Shown here piece after piece: positions 1 through 8,846 of a stretch of 64,000 bases of DNA (within the stretch, counting starts at the first letter, position 1; each line of letters opens with the position of its first letter). The notes beneath the pieces were generated by a model. It searched no databases. It had not been told where the DNA came from and saw only the letters and a list, made by a program, of their open reading frames with translations. Origin of the DNA: Serratia quinivorans (lineage in GTDB: Bacteria > Pseudomonadota > Gammaproteobacteria > Enterobacterales > Enterobacteriaceae); contig NZ_CAMKGL010000002.1 of assembly GCF_946227985.1 (NCBI RefSeq), positions 23,266 to 87,265 of the forward strand, in the 5' to 3' direction. The position numbers were made by a program, and so were the translations under genes.

Positions 1-231
1 CTGTGATTCGCTTAAATCACCGCAGCGCATATCCTCCGCGCGATAGTCGTCCATTCGTTTTTGGGTTTTGAATATAGTGCAGGGAAACTCTAGTGCTGAC
101 ATGGCGATACATTCCTTGTGTCGTCGTCCATTGCGGTCCTTGTCCATGGATAATAGGTCATGACCGACTGCGGTGTAAATGTTGAGCAACTCTCCCTGTC
201 GGCTTACCGAAAGCAGGGCAGGCTGTGCCAT
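1..231 (-). CDS. DUF3289 family protein, N-terminal part (runs off left edge)
   Basis: Only the first 77 codons are in the window. They start at an ATG (229-231) with the residues MAQPALLSVSRQGELLNIYT and stay open to base 1. Bases 1-180 align without gaps to 1511-1690, inside the downstream DUF3289 gene, with 11 differences by eye. This is therefore a second tandem copy of the same family. The copy keeps an intact start that the other one lacks. It lies 81 bp beyond the DUF943 gene on the same strand, so the order of transcription is DUF3289 copy, DUF943, DUF3289 copy. The function of DUF3289 is not firmly known; a toxin or secreted-effector role is inferred from the tandem arrangement with a small membrane-anchored partner. 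Confidence 0.75.
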   Translation of the reverse strand, partial: MAQPALLSVSRQGELLNIYTAVGHDLLSMDKDRNGRRHKECIAMSALEFPCTIFKTQKRMDDYRAEDMRCGDLSESQ

Positions 232-312
232 TTTTCTCTCCGCTGGGGTAGCGCCTGGCGTAAACGGGAAAAATGAGAATTCTCTTACTGTCCCTATACG
301 ATAAAGTAAATT

Positions 313-780
313 TTATTTGTGTTGTATTTTTACTATCTCACCATTGTGGTCTAAACGATAATCGCTGCCATCATATACAACAAAGATAGTACCCATGTTT
401 TTACTATGGTCCACAGAGAAAATTGCATTTTTATCAATGCAATTTTTCTGTGTTTTCATATCTTCAAAACATAACCTGTCATACTTACCTTCTTCTTTAT
501 ATCCGTCACCAAAGTCCCAAAATATCACAGTATAAAAACCATCTGAAGCAGGTTTGGGTATGTTATATTTCTCTTTCAATATCTCCTTATTTTTTAGCCA
601 CCAATTTACCTTCCTTTTATCGCTAAAAGGAAAATTTTTTACTAAAACAGAACTATAGTTATTTCTCTGATGGATAGATATGATTTCTACCGGACGTGAC
701 GACAACCAGAATAAATAACCAAGCATAGCGAAACCAATTAGTGATAGCACTGCTAGGATTTTTTTATTTATTTCCTTCAT
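313..780 (-). CDS. DUF943 family small membrane-anchored protein (putative immunity partner)
   Basis: 155 aa. Residues 8-27 form one hydrophobic segment (AVLSLIGFAMLGYLFWL), followed by the SRPVEI motif and a soluble domain with NYSSVLVKNFPF and FWDFGDGY, which I recognise as typical of enterobacterial DUF943 proteins. The topology is probably N-in with a periplasmic C-terminal domain. Its start overlaps the end of the upstream DUF3289 gene by 17 bp, so the two are translationally coupled. Codon use is AT-rich and very unlike the neighbouring gpmA and gal genes, a sign of horizontal acquisition. No function is established. An immunity role against the paired DUF3289 protein is inferred from coupling and pairing only. 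Confidence 0.8.
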   Translation of the reverse strand: MKEINKKILAVLSLIGFAMLGYLFWLSSRPVEIISIHQRNNYSSVLVKNFPFSDKRKVNWWLKNKEILKEKYNIPKPASDGFYTVIFWDFGDGYKEEGKYDRLCFEDMKTQKNCIDKNAIFSVDHSKNMGTIFVVYDGSDYRLDHNGEIVKIQHK

Positions 781-1699
781 TTCGTCCCCCAGTAATTTCT
801 ACAGTGGCTTCCATATTGGTCATAAAGGGTTTAAAACCAAACTGATGGTATCGCTGAAGTACAAACCAGATACGGAAAAAACGGAGCCGGTTAAATTTAG
901 AGTTTGAAATATCGTCACCGTCCAGGCCGAAGTGATCCTGTACCTTGTAGTGCACAATCGCACGATAGCGGTTATTATCAATCTGTAGTGACTTTATGGT
1001 GATATGAGTTGCCCAGGTATCGTGAACAGTGATGCCCATGCCGTTAAAATTATCCTGGAATCTGTCAAATTTAGGTAATCGCCCAAAGGATACTGCATCT
1101 GTTAATCTTCCATTATTACCTAACGGATAACATCTATTCTCCCAGTCTATATTTTTTTCAAAGGCCGCGCTTAATAAAAGACGTGTACTATTTTTAGAAT
1201 TGTCACTCAAAACATGCTCCTTCAAAGCCGCATCCAGATGCGTACTGGTGAAGGGCGAACCTTTGCCATTCTGCATATGGGTGATCATCTTTTCGATCAG
1301 CGGCTTGTAGGGACCATATACGGAGAAAGGCTGCGAGAGGTGACGGAATTCATCAAACAGAATGTTGGCGCATGCCTCACGGGTAATTTTCTCGTCCTCA
1401 CCGCGGGAACCATGCGCCAGTGATTGTGGCTGGCTGAACGGGGTGATTTTCGTCAAGGTGAACGGATTAACCCTGGCAGAGATGTCGGCCAGATTAAATG
1501 TATTTTTTAACTGTGATTCGCTTAAATCACCGCAGCGCATATCCTCCGCGCCATAGTCGTCCATTCGTTTTTGGGTTTTGAATATAGTGCAGGGAAACTG
1601 TAATGTTGGCATGGCGATACATTCCTTGTGTCGTCGTCCATTGCGGTCCTTATCCATGGATAATAGGTCATAGCCGATTGTAGTGTAAATATTGTTCAA
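764..1699 (-). CDS. DUF3289 family protein, probably 5'-truncated copy
   Basis: About 311 aa of the DUF3289 family. Recognisable conserved stretches are DDYGAEDMRCGDL near the N-terminus, GMGITVHDTWATHITI, HYKVQDHFGLD and FKPFMTNMEATVEI at the C-terminus. There is no ATG at the expected place. The only start that includes all conserved sequence is TTG at 1697-1699. The frame stays open upstream to a stop at 1772-1774, but those residues (ending KSESAQALLN) are unrelated to the intact N-terminus of the copy at 1-231, apart from the LLN join. The next ATG is at 1657. This fits a displaced cassette that lost its own start by recombination. It overlaps the downstream DUF943 gene by 17 bp. Confidence 0.65.
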   Translation of the reverse strand: MNNIYTTIGYDLLSMDKDRNGRRHKECIAMPTLQFPCTIFKTQKRMDDYGAEDMRCGDLSESQLKNTFNLADISARVNPFTLTKITPFSQPQSLAHGSRGEDEKITREACANILFDEFRHLSQPFSVYGPYKPLIEKMITHMQNGKGSPFTSTHLDAALKEHVLSDNSKNSTRLLLSAAFEKNIDWENRCYPLGNNGRLTDAVSFGRLPKFDRFQDNFNGMGITVHDTWATHITIKSLQIDNNRYRAIVHYKVQDHFGLDGDDISNSKFNRLRFFRIWFVLQRYHQFGFKPFMTNMEATVEITGGRNEGNK

Positions 1700-1930
1700 T
1701 AATGCCTGTGCAGATTCGGATTTTCGGCCGTTTCCGGATAAAAGGCCATGGCGGGTATCACCGCTATCCTCTTAACCTCTCAGCAGAATGTCATCAACCT
1801 CTATTGGTTGCCTATGTCTGATACTCTCAATCCGCGTGTTTATATGTTGCGAATCTTGCCGGATTGAATGGTTGGTCATTGCTCCGAATAGGGGCTAGCC
1901 CTTGTGATTACATCAGGTTCAGACATAAAA

Positions 1931-1958
1931 AATCCGGAGTCAGGGTTGACTCCGGATT
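1931..1958 (-). terminator. Rho-independent terminator of gpmA
   Basis: A perfect 12-bp stem (AATCCGGAGTCA / TGACTCCGGATT) with a 4-nt loop. Read on the minus strand it runs into a T tract (plus-strand A's at 1927-1932). It lies about 75 bp beyond the gpmA stop. The rest of 1775-2032 shows no convincing gene. Confidence 0.85.
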
Positions 1959-2032
1959 GTCTTTTACTGCCGGGATCGTTCAGACATTCTTAAGAGATCT
2001 GTATTACCGGTCAAAACTAGGTTTTTTGAAGA

Positions 2033-2785
2033 TTACTTCGCTTTACCCTGGTTTGCCACGGCGGCCGCTTTAGCAGCGATCTCGTCGGCATTGCCCAGAT
2101 AGTAACGTTTGATTGGCTTGAAGTTCTCGTCGAACTCATACACCAACGGCACGCCGGTTGGGATGTTCAATTCGAGGATCTCGTCTTCGCTCAGGTTATC
2201 CAGGTATTTCACCAGCGCACGCAGGGAGTTGCCGTGAGCAGCAACGATAACGCGCTCGCCGCTTTTGATACGTGGCAGGATTTCTTCATCCCAGTAAGGG
2301 ATCACGCGATCGATGGTCAGCGCCAGGCTTTCGGTCAGCGGCAGCTCTTGCTCGGTCAGCGCGGAGTAACGTGGGTCGTGGCCCGGGTAGCGCTCGTCAT
2401 CTTTGGTCAGCTCTGGTGGGGTAACGGCGAAGCCGCGACGCCATTGCTTAACCTGTTCATCACCGTATTTTTCTGCGGTTTCAGCCTTGTTCAGGCCCTG
2501 CAACGCGCCGTAGTGACGCTCGTTTAGCTTCCAGGATTTTTCAGTCGGCAGCCAGGCTTGATCCAGTTCGTCCAGAATGTTCCACAGGGTGTGGATAGCG
2601 CGCTTGAGTACGGAAGTGTAAGCAAAGTCAAAAGCGAAACCTTCGTTTTTCAACAGTTCGCCTGCAGCTTTCGCTTCGGTACGGCCTTTCTCGGATAAAT
2701 CAACATCATACCAACCGGTGAAGCGGTTTTCGTTGTTCCACTGGCTTTCGCCGTGACGCACCAGAACCAGCTTAGTTACAGCCAT
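2033..2785 (-). CDS. gpmA: 2,3-bisphosphoglycerate-dependent phosphoglycerate mutase
   Basis: 250 aa, the usual length of the family. The enzyme interconverts 3- and 2-phosphoglycerate in glycolysis and gluconeogenesis in the cytoplasm. The phosphohistidine motif [10 protein letters not shown] is at residues 7-16 (His11), and the second active-site histidine is in [24 protein letters not shown] and [11 protein letters not shown] are also typical. It starts at ATG 2783-2785 with a purine-rich RBS. It appears monocistronic, with its own terminator at 1931-1958. A candidate Fur box and an ERIC element lie upstream. The position next to the gal genes matches E. coli. Confidence 0.97.
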   Translation of the reverse strand: MAVTKLVLVRHGESQWNNENRFTGWYDVDLSEKGRTEAKAAGELLKNEGFAFDFAYTSVLKRAIHTLWNILDELDQAWLPTEKSWKLNERHYGALQGLNKAETAEKYGDEQVKQWRRGFAVTPPELTKDDERYPGHDPRYSALTEQELPLTESLALTIDRVIPYWDEEILPRIKSGERVIVAAHGNSLRALVKYLDNLSEDEILELNIPTGVPLVYEFDENFKPIKRYYLGNADEIAAKAAAVANQGKAK

Positions 2786-2809
2786 AACTTAACTCCTTAA
2801 TAATCTGAT

Positions 2810-2935
2810 ATACCCGTCATACTTCAAGCTGCAGGTGTGTTGACTGCGATCGTTCACCCGAATCACTTACTTGAGTAAGCTTATCGGGATTCTCGCTCTT
2901 GTCGCCTTCCTGCAACTCGAATTATTTTGGGTATC
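2810..2935. repeat. ERIC element (copy 1)
   Basis: About 126 bp with the ERIC layout: terminal TACCCGTCATACTTCAAGCTG, the central palindrome CACTTACTTGAGTAAGC, and the other end CTGCAACTCGAATTATTTTGG. It lies between gpmA and its presumed promoter, so it may be transcribed as part of the gpmA leader. Confidence 0.85.
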
Positions 2936-2939
2936 GTTC

Positions 2940-2960
2940 AATGATAACGAAAATCATTAT
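2940..2960. promoter_or_regulatory. Candidate Fur box upstream of gpmA
   Basis: AATGATAACG followed by AAAATCATTAT resembles the Fur consensus GATAATGATAATCATTATC; the right part GAAAATCATTATA is close. From general knowledge, gpmA has been reported as Fur-regulated in E. coli. The site is about 155 bp upstream of the gpmA start, with an ERIC element between them. Binding is inferred. Confidence 0.5.
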
Positions 2961-3081
2961 ATTGCCGCGGCCGGTGGCTCGGCAATCGATAGTGTTTAAC
3001 CATAGCCAATTTCTTGCCGCAAAGTAAGTGCTGCGCCGAGGAAAAGCTGAATCGTTCAGGCGGGCGCCGAAAGGGAAGGCA

Positions 3082-3108
3082 GCACGGCTAAAGGAAATTC
3101 AGCCGTGC
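3082..3108 (-). terminator. Hairpin downstream of psiF
   Basis: An 8-bp stem (GCACGGCT / AGCCGTGC) with an 11-nt loop, just past the psiF stop and followed on the minus strand by a pyrimidine-rich run. It is a plausible terminator for psiF. The long loop makes it less certain. Confidence 0.45.
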
Positions 3109-3124
3109 CGCAAGAGCAGGGGGA

Positions 3125-3463
3125 TCAGGCCGATTTTTTCAGGCAATTGCTCATGAAGGTTTTACGTTCGTCGCCTTTCAGACTTTTGGTCTTGGCGTCG
3201 GCGTTACAGGTTTTCATTTTCTGCTGCTGCGGGGTCAAGGTTTTGGTCGCAGCGGTGCCTTCGGATTTCAGGCAGGTGCTCATAAAGGTGGAGCGGTCCG
3301 CGCCTTTCAGCGCTTTGCCAGAGGCCTGTTGATTACAATCGGTCATGCGTTTCTGTTGTGCAGCCTGCGCCGGGGACGGCGTTTTTGTCGCAGTTTCGGC
3401 AGCCATCAGGTTTGAGCTCAGCAGTAAACCTGCCAGCAATGGAAGTGCAGTAATCAGACGCAT
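3125..3463 (-). CDS. psiF: PsiF family protein (phosphate-starvation-inducible)
   Basis: 112 aa starting at ATG 3461-3463. An N-terminal signal peptide (MRLITALPLLAGLLLSSNLMA) predicts export to the periplasm. Two copies of the PsiF repeat follow, each with two cysteines spaced like C-N-Q-Q-A...FMSTC and C-N-A-D-A...FMSNC, with KALKGADR/KSLKGDER between them. The biochemical role is unknown; in E. coli expression depends on phosphate starvation. An earlier in-frame start would add an unlikely N-terminus ahead of the signal peptide. The gene is not beside phoA as in E. coli, so its placement here between gpmA and galM is a local rearrangement. Confidence 0.9.
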   Translation of the reverse strand: MRLITALPLLAGLLLSSNLMAAETATKTPSPAQAAQQKRMTDCNQQASGKALKGADRSTFMSTCLKSEGTAATKTLTPQQQKMKTCNADAKTKSLKGDERKTFMSNCLKKSA

Positions 3464-3627
3464 AGGTGTTCCTTCAGCTATTGACCGGCCGGGGTGGCCG
3501 AAAATTGTGACCTTGCACAAGGTGTTGTGCTTATCACCGTAGCCTGATTCTAGTGCGCGTCCTGGAATAAGGAAAGGCGACCGCCAGTGGGGGGGAAGGG
3601 TAAAAAGGTAAGCATTTATAACAAACG

Positions 3628-3651
3628 GCCCCCTGCCGCGTGGCAAGGGGC
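3628..3651 (-). terminator. Terminator of the gal operon
   Basis: A 10-bp stem (GCCCCTTGCC / GGCAGGGGGC on the minus strand, one G-U pair) with loop ACGC, followed by CGTTTGTTAT. It is about 10 bp past the galM stop. Confidence 0.65.
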
Positions 3652-3659
3652 GTAGCGGG

Positions 3660-4703
3660 TCAAATAGGATAAAACTGATAATGGGTGGCACTGAGATATT
3701 GCTGCCCTGGCTGCAACCAACAGCTGGGTTGCGGCCACTCCGGGTGGTTTGGGCTGTCTGGCAAAAATTCGCTTTCCAGCGCTACCCCGGCATAATTGGC
3801 ATAGCTGCCGCCATCACGTGCCGGGGTACCGCCCAGATAATTGCCGCTGTAGAGTTGCAACGCCGGTGCGCTGGTGAACACGCTCATTTGCACCTGACCA
3901 TCGGCCGACCACAGGTGAGCCGCCGGGCAATCCAGCGCGCCACAGGTGCGGTGCAGCAGATAGGCGTGGTCGTAGCCTTTAACCCGTTGCTGGTCGCGAT
4001 CGCTCAAAAAATCCTGCAGCAGGGTTTTCGGGCGACGGAAATCCATGCCACTGCCTTCTACCGGGGTTAGGGAGGCGCTGGGGATACCCTCGCTGTCGAC
4101 CGGCAGATAACGGTCGGCAAACAGTTGCAGCCGCTGGTGACGGGCATCGGTGCCGGCGCCGTCCAGATTGAAGTAGGCGTGGTTGGTCAGATTAACCGGG
4201 CAGGCGCTGTCGGTCCGCGCCTGATAGCTGATTTCCAGGCGATTATCGGCGGTGAGGCGGTAGTTGACCTGCACGTCGAGGTTACCGGGAAAACCCTGGT
4301 CGCCCTCTGGCGAATGCAGCGCGTAGCTCACCTGCTGTTCATCCTGCTGGATAATCTGCCAGCGGCGGGTGTTGAAGCCTTCCAGCCCGCCGTGTAACTG
4401 GTGTTCCCCTTGATTGGCCACCAGCGAATGCGGCTTGCCATCAATCAACAGGCTGGCGTTAGCGATGCGGTTGGCATAGCGGCCGACGGTAGCCCCCAGA
4501 TAGGCTGCCTGCTGCAGGTAATCCGCCGGTGTTTGGCAACCCAGCAGCAGTTCACGCGTTTTGCCTGATTTCAGCGGTAGCAGGGCGGAAAGCCAGGTTG
4601 CGCCCCAATCCATCAGCGTGACCGTCATCCCGCCGGCGTTTTTCAACTGGGTTAACTGGTAAGGCTGGCCGTCAGGAGCCAGCGTCAGGCTGTTTTTCAG
4701 CAT
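3660..4703 (-). CDS. galM: Aldose 1-epimerase (galactose mutarotase)
   Basis: 347 aa. It interconverts alpha- and beta-galactose, feeding galactokinase. Family landmarks are [13 protein letters not shown] (about residues 77-89), [13 protein letters not shown] with its active-site histidine, [12 protein letters not shown] with the second histidine, and a C-terminal [17 protein letters not shown] containing the catalytic glutamate. The ATG at 4701-4703 overlaps the galK stop region by 7 bp, so it is the last gene of a coupled galT-galK-galM operon. Confidence 0.96.
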   Translation of the reverse strand: MLKNSLTLAPDGQPYQLTQLKNAGGMTVTLMDWGATWLSALLPLKSGKTRELLLGCQTPADYLQQAAYLGATVGRYANRIANASLLIDGKPHSLVANQGEHQLHGGLEGFNTRRWQIIQQDEQQVSYALHSPEGDQGFPGNLDVQVNYRLTADNRLEISYQARTDSACPVNLTNHAYFNLDGAGTDARHQRLQLFADRYLPVDSEGIPSASLTPVEGSGMDFRRPKTLLQDFLSDRDQQRVKGYDHAYLLHRTCGALDCPAAHLWSADGQVQMSVFTSAPALQLYSGNYLGGTPARDGGSYANYAGVALESEFLPDSPNHPEWPQPSCWLQPGQQYLSATHYQFYPI

Positions 4704-5848
4704 GTACCGGCCCCTTCTGACGCTTTGCAGACATAAAAGGTTTCTTTCAGCCCGTTGGTCTGCAACGGATACTCGCGTGCTACGGCTTCGCGAACCGACT
4801 CCACCAGCGCCAGCGGCATCAAGGCCACGATGCAACCGCCAAAGCCGCCGCCGGTCATGCGCACGCCGCCGCGCTCGCCGATAACGGTTTTGACAATTTC
4901 GACCAGCCGATCAATCGGCGGTACGGTAATTTCAAAGTCATCGCGCATTGAGGCGTGTGACTCTGCCATCAATTTGCCCATCATTTTCATATCACCGGCG
5001 GCCAGAGCATCGGCTGCGGCCAGGGTTCGATCGTTTTCGCTGATCACGTGGCGTGCTCGTTTGGCGACGATCGGATCCAGTTCGTGCTCGATCGGGAAAA
5101 ACAGATCCGGGCTGACGTCGCGCAGTGCCTTGACGCCGAAGAAGCGTGCGGCCTCTTCACACTGTTCGCGACGAGTGTTGTATTCGCTGTCTACCAACCC
5201 GCGCTTCACATTGGAATTGATGATCACCACGGCAATATCTTCCGGCACCGATACCGCCCGGGTCTCTAATGTGCGGCAATCGATCAGCAACGCATGGTCT
5301 TTTTCACCGAGTGCGGAAATCAACTGATCCATAATGCCGCAGTTGCAACCGACGAACTGGTTCTCCGCTTCCTGACCATTGAGCGCCAGTGCTACGCCAT
5401 CCAGCGGCAGGGCATACAGCGCCTGCATGGCCTGGCCAACGGCAACTTCCAGCGAGGCAGAAGAACTGAGACCGGCACCCTGCGGCACATTACCGGAAAT
5501 CACCAGATCCGCCCCGCCAAAATCGGCGTTACGCTGCTGAAGGTGTTTGATCACTCCGCGAACATAATCGGACCAGCGTTGATCCGGATGGCTGACGATC
5601 GGGCTGTCGAGAGAGAATTGATCCTGCTGGCCTTCATAATCGGCGGCGATCACTCGGATCTGACGATCGTCGCGTTTGCCACAGGCGATCACTGTCTGAT
5701 AGTCAATGGCGCACGGCAGCACAAAACCGTCGTTATAGTCGGTGTGTTCGCCGATCAAATTCACCCGGCCAGGAGCCTGAATCGTCAGCGTGGGCGCGTA
5801 GCCAAAATGTTCGGTAAACAGGGTGTGGGTAAGGTTCTTCAAACTCAT
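4697..5848 (-). CDS. galK: Galactokinase
   Basis: 383 aa GHMP-family kinase phosphorylating galactose at C1 with ATP (Leloir pathway). The galactokinase signature [19 protein letters not shown] is near residues 27-45. The ATP-binding loop [15 protein letters not shown] follows, and [11 protein letters not shown] lies in the C-terminal domain. The start codon overlaps the galT stop (ATGA, 5845-5848), giving tight translational coupling. Its end overlaps galM. Confidence 0.97.
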   Translation of the reverse strand: MSLKNLTHTLFTEHFGYAPTLTIQAPGRVNLIGEHTDYNDGFVLPCAIDYQTVIACGKRDDRQIRVIAADYEGQQDQFSLDSPIVSHPDQRWSDYVRGVIKHLQQRNADFGGADLVISGNVPQGAGLSSSASLEVAVGQAMQALYALPLDGVALALNGQEAENQFVGCNCGIMDQLISALGEKDHALLIDCRTLETRAVSVPEDIAVVIINSNVKRGLVDSEYNTRREQCEEAARFFGVKALRDVSPDLFFPIEHELDPIVAKRARHVISENDRTLAAADALAAGDMKMMGKLMAESHASMRDDFEITVPPIDRLVEIVKTVIGERGGVRMTGGGFGGCIVALMPLALVESVREAVAREYPLQTNGLKETFYVCKASEGAGTC

Positions 5849-6897
5849 TTTTTGGCTCCGGCTTCACGGTAATGAATATCGCTAACGGCACGCAGACGTT
5901 CTGCGGCCTGTTCTGCAGTCAGGTCACGCTGGGTTTCCGCCAGCAACTCATAACCCACCATAAATTTACGCACCGTGGCGGAACGCAGCAGTGGCGGATA
6001 GAAATGGGCATGCAGCTGCCAGTGGCGGTTATCCGCATCATTGAACGGTGCGCCGTGCCAGCCCATGGAGTAAGGGAAGGAACATTGGAAAAGGTTGTCG
6101 TAACGGCTGGTGAGTTTTTTCAGCGCCAGCGCCAAATCGCGGCTCTCTGCGGTGCCAAGATCGGTCATGCGTTGCACTGCGGTTTTCGGCAGTAGCAGCG
6201 TCTCAAACGGCCAGGCGGCCCAGTAGGGGACGACCGCCAGCCAGTGTTCGGTTTCCACCACCGTGCGGCTGCCGTCAGCCTGTTCGCGCTGCACGTAGTC
6301 CAGCAGCATTGAGGATTGGTGTTGCTGGAAATACTCGCGCTGCAGGCGATCTTCATGCTCAGCTTCATTGGGCAGGAAACTGTTGGCCCAAACTTGACCA
6401 TGCGGATGCGGGTTGGAGCAGCCCATCGCCGCGCCTTTATTTTCAAATACCTGCACCCACGGATAGCTGCGCCCCAGATCGGTAGTCTGTTCCTGCCAGG
6501 CGGCGATCACGCTTTCCAGGGCCGGCAGCGTAAGCTCCGGCAGGGTTTTGCTGTGATCGGGGGAGAAGCAGATCACCCGGCTGGTGCCGCGTGCGCTCTG
6601 GCAACGCATTAAGGGATCCTGATTCTCTGGCGCCGGCGGGGTGTCGGTCATTAACGCGGCAAAGTCATTGGTGAACACATAGGTGTTCTGATAATTCGGG
6701 TTTTTATCACCGGTGACGCGGGTATTCCCCGGACAGAGGAAGCAGTCCGGATCGTGCTGCGGCAGTGTTTCAAGCTGCGTGGCTTCCTGTTGGCCCTGCC
6801 AGGGACGTTTGGCGCGGTGGGGGGATACCAATACCCATTGGCCGGTCAGCGGGTTGTAGCGGCGGTGGGGATGATCGATGGGATTAAAATCCGTCAT
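5845..6897 (-). CDS. galT: Galactose-1-phosphate uridylyltransferase
   Basis: 350 aa. It swaps UMP between UDP-glucose and galactose-1-phosphate. Seen: the CFLCPGN zinc-site region near residue 50, and the active-site [12 protein letters not shown] motif with the uridylylated histidine. A downstream [15 protein letters not shown] stretch (QLHAHFYPP) carries further metal and active-site histidines. The start at ATG 6895-6897 gives the conserved [18 protein letters not shown]-terminus. It is the first gene of the operon here. galE, which normally precedes it in E. coli, is absent from this window, so UDP-galactose epimerase must be encoded elsewhere. Confidence 0.96.
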   Translation of the reverse strand: MTDFNPIDHPHRRYNPLTGQWVLVSPHRAKRPWQGQQEATQLETLPQHDPDCFLCPGNTRVTGDKNPNYQNTYVFTNDFAALMTDTPPAPENQDPLMRCQSARGTSRVICFSPDHSKTLPELTLPALESVIAAWQEQTTDLGRSYPWVQVFENKGAAMGCSNPHPHGQVWANSFLPNEAEHEDRLQREYFQQHQSSMLLDYVQREQADGSRTVVETEHWLAVVPYWAAWPFETLLLPKTAVQRMTDLGTAESRDLALALKKLTSRYDNLFQCSFPYSMGWHGAPFNDADNRHWQLHAHFYPPLLRSATVRKFMVGYELLAETQRDLTAEQAAERLRAVSDIHYREAGAKK

Positions 6898-7039
6898 GAC
6901 GGTTCCTTTTTCTTGGTCGCTACGGCTGTGTGTAATCGCTTTCACCTGCCGCTAACGCACCTTTCACTCATGTAAATGGATAGCTATGGCCAAAAATATA
7001 GCATGCCCTTTGGAGTAAAAAGGTGATCCAGAGCGAAAA

Positions 7040-7055
7040 ATGGAATCGTTTACAC
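7040..7055 (-). promoter_or_regulatory. GalR/GalS operator of the gal operon
   Basis: On the minus strand the 16-mer reads GTGTAAACGATTCCAT. It matches the E. coli external gal operator at 15 of 16 positions as I recall it, and fits the GalR-type pattern GTGNAANCGNTTNCAC. It is about 145 bp upstream of the galT start, on the correct side for repression of galT-galK-galM. No second operator was obvious; in E. coli the internal one is within galE, which is missing here. Confidence 0.8.
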
Positions 7056-7148
7056 AACCTGGAACAAGCAAGAATACGGCCAGTACGCCAGGGGGAGATA
7101 AAGCAGGAAAAGTAACAATCAGGGGTGAGTGATAGCGTTTTCACCGGC

Positions 7149-7178
7149 ATAACCGGCAGGGATTTACCTGCCGGTTAT
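7149..7178. terminator. Strong hairpin downstream of the CPBP protease gene
   Basis: A perfect 12-bp inverted repeat (ATAACCGGCAGG / CCTGCCGGTTAT) with a 6-nt loop, immediately after the stop of the minus-strand gene at 7184. It probably insulates that gene from the gal promoter. The following tract is not T-rich, so termination efficiency is uncertain. Confidence 0.55.
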
Positions 7179-7183
7179 GAAAA

Positions 7184-8002
7184 TCAGGGGTGCTGGTACA
7201 GCGGGTAAGTGAACAGCAGCAGATGGGTCAGATTAAGCCCGAAGTGGAACAGAATCGGCACCCACAGGCGGCCGCTCCACATCCACGCCAGACCGTAAAT
7301 CAGCCCGGCAAGCGTAGCGAAAGCCACCATCAGCATACCGCCAGCCAGGTGCGCAGCGCCGAAGATCAGTGCGGCGATAATCAAGGCCGGCCAGGCCCCT
7401 AACCACTGACTGAGACGTTGCTGCAGATAGCCACGAAACAAGGCTTCTTCGGCCATACAGACAAAGAACAGGTTGGCCATGACAAATACCAGGATCCAGG
7501 CTGGGGCATGCAGTTCAATCTTCAGGCCGCCGAGAGCCACCGCCAACAGCAGCAAGGCCGGAACGCTGATAATCAGCGCGATCCAACCGGATTTGTTCGC
7601 GCTTTTACCGGTTTGTGCCGTAAACAACGTCGGCAAACAGGCAAACAGCAGGAAGGGCACCAGCGCCTTGTCGAAGTTGTAATACATGGTGAACGGCGCG
7701 CTCAATGGGCCGGCTTTATCACCGTCAATCATCAACTGGTTATGGAACCCCGGCACCCAATGCAGAAATAGCGCCACACAGCTCGCGACCACCAGCACTT
7801 CGAGTGCAACCGCCAGATTGCGCTGAGCACGAAAATGGTGTCGCAATCCTGCAAGAGCGAAAATACCTAATAAACACGCCAGGCTGAGCGGGGTCAGTAC
7901 TCCATGGTACATCCCCATTCCTGCCGATGCAGCCAAAATTACCCAGGCAATAAGCCGGTTAAATGGCAAAAAGAATAACGCCGTAGCCAGTACGCCCCAC
8001 AT
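7184..8002 (-). CDS. CPBP (CAAX/Abi-type) family intramembrane glutamic endopeptidase
   Basis: 272 aa, almost entirely hydrophobic with about eight predicted membrane segments. The family's three catalytic motifs are present in order: EEALFRG at residues 185-191 (paired glutamates and arginine), FGAAHLAGG with His218, and HFGLN with His253 and Asn257. Proteins of this family cleave within the membrane; bacterial substrates are mostly unknown, with roles proposed in bacteriocin immunity and protein maturation. It sits alone on the minus strand between galT and an isochorismatase-fold gene, in the place where E. coli would continue with gal/mod genes. Confidence 0.88.
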   Translation of the reverse strand: MWGVLATALFFLPFNRLIAWVILAASAGMGMYHGVLTPLSLACLLGIFALAGLRHHFRAQRNLAVALEVLVVASCVALFLHWVPGFHNQLMIDGDKAGPLSAPFTMYYNFDKALVPFLLFACLPTLFTAQTGKSANKSGWIALIISVPALLLLAVALGGLKIELHAPAWILVFVMANLFFVCMAEEALFRGYLQQRLSQWLGAWPALIIAALIFGAAHLAGGMLMVAFATLAGLIYGLAWMWSGRLWVPILFHFGLNLTHLLLFTYPLYQHP

Positions 8003-8155
8003 AACTATGTCCCTTTAAAATATGCACACGGTGCCCATTACCGAAGGCAATCATTGCTTTATCGGTGTGCTAATGATCGGTGAGTTGGGCACTATTTTGG
8101 ATAGTAGCACAGTGAAATGACAGTAAAGGTCGGTGCAGTGGGTGAAATAGTGCGT

Positions 8156-8728
8156 TCAGCCCTTCATCCAGGTCGATGAACGAGTGATTTCCGCCAGATT
8201 CTGCAGAATATCCAGACTCTGCTGGTGCATCTCCAGAGTCGGCGCGGCGCACAAGTCCTGCAAGATGCTGACCTGAAAACCGGCGTCGTGCGCCTGTCTG
8301 GCGGTGCTCTCTATTGCCAGCGGGGTACTGACGCCGCCCAGCAATAAATGATGGCAGTGATGCTGCTGCAGCCAGGCTAACAAATTGTTACCGGCAAAGG
8401 CGCAAACACCGTTCTTTTCGAACTGAAAATCCGCCGGTAAGACCTGCAAATCCTTATCCCACTGGCAACCTGCACTGCTTAAACGCAGCGCGCCGATCTG
8501 TTTTAGGTGGTTGAACAGCGGAGAGTGGGCAGGAATATCGTGATAGTCATCGGCAAAGCCGACGCGCACCCAAATCACCGGAATTTTGCGTACCCGAGCG
8601 TAAGCCGCAGCGGCATTGGTGTTGGCAATCAGATTTTGCGCGATCACCTGTTCACGACAATGATTTGCACGTCCTTTGGGGCCAATCAGATCGTCGATAA
8701 GATCGATAATAATCAGTGCGGCGGACAT
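8156..8728 (-). CDS. Isochorismatase-fold (cysteine hydrolase family) protein lacking the catalytic cysteine
   Basis: 190 aa starting at ATG 8726-8728 (MSAALIIIDLIDDL). The fold is recognisable from the N-terminal IIIDLIDDL (Asp9), FEKNGVCAF (Lys105) and the LLLGGVSTPLAIESTARQAHDAG block. In amidase-type members the last motif carries the nucleophile as G-x-x-T-x-x-C; here that position is Ala138. The Asp and Lys of the triad remain. Isochorismatases such as EntB also lack the cysteine, so the protein may be a hydrolase using the other chemistry, or inactive. The substrate is unknown, and there is no clear operon partner. Confidence 0.8.
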   Translation of the reverse strand: MSAALIIIDLIDDLIGPKGRANHCREQVIAQNLIANTNAAAAYARVRKIPVIWVRVGFADDYHDIPAHSPLFNHLKQIGALRLSSAGCQWDKDLQVLPADFQFEKNGVCAFAGNNLLAWLQQHHCHHLLLGGVSTPLAIESTARQAHDAGFQVSILQDLCAAPTLEMHQQSLDILQNLAEITRSSTWMKG

Positions 8729-8846
8729 AGTGTCTCCAGAAACGAACCCTTTCCACTTATGATAAAAGGCCAAATGTGATGTGTTACCGGGGAAGTGTTG
8801 CCGGATATGTCATCGGATGAGTGGTAAGGCCACCCATCCGGATTTT

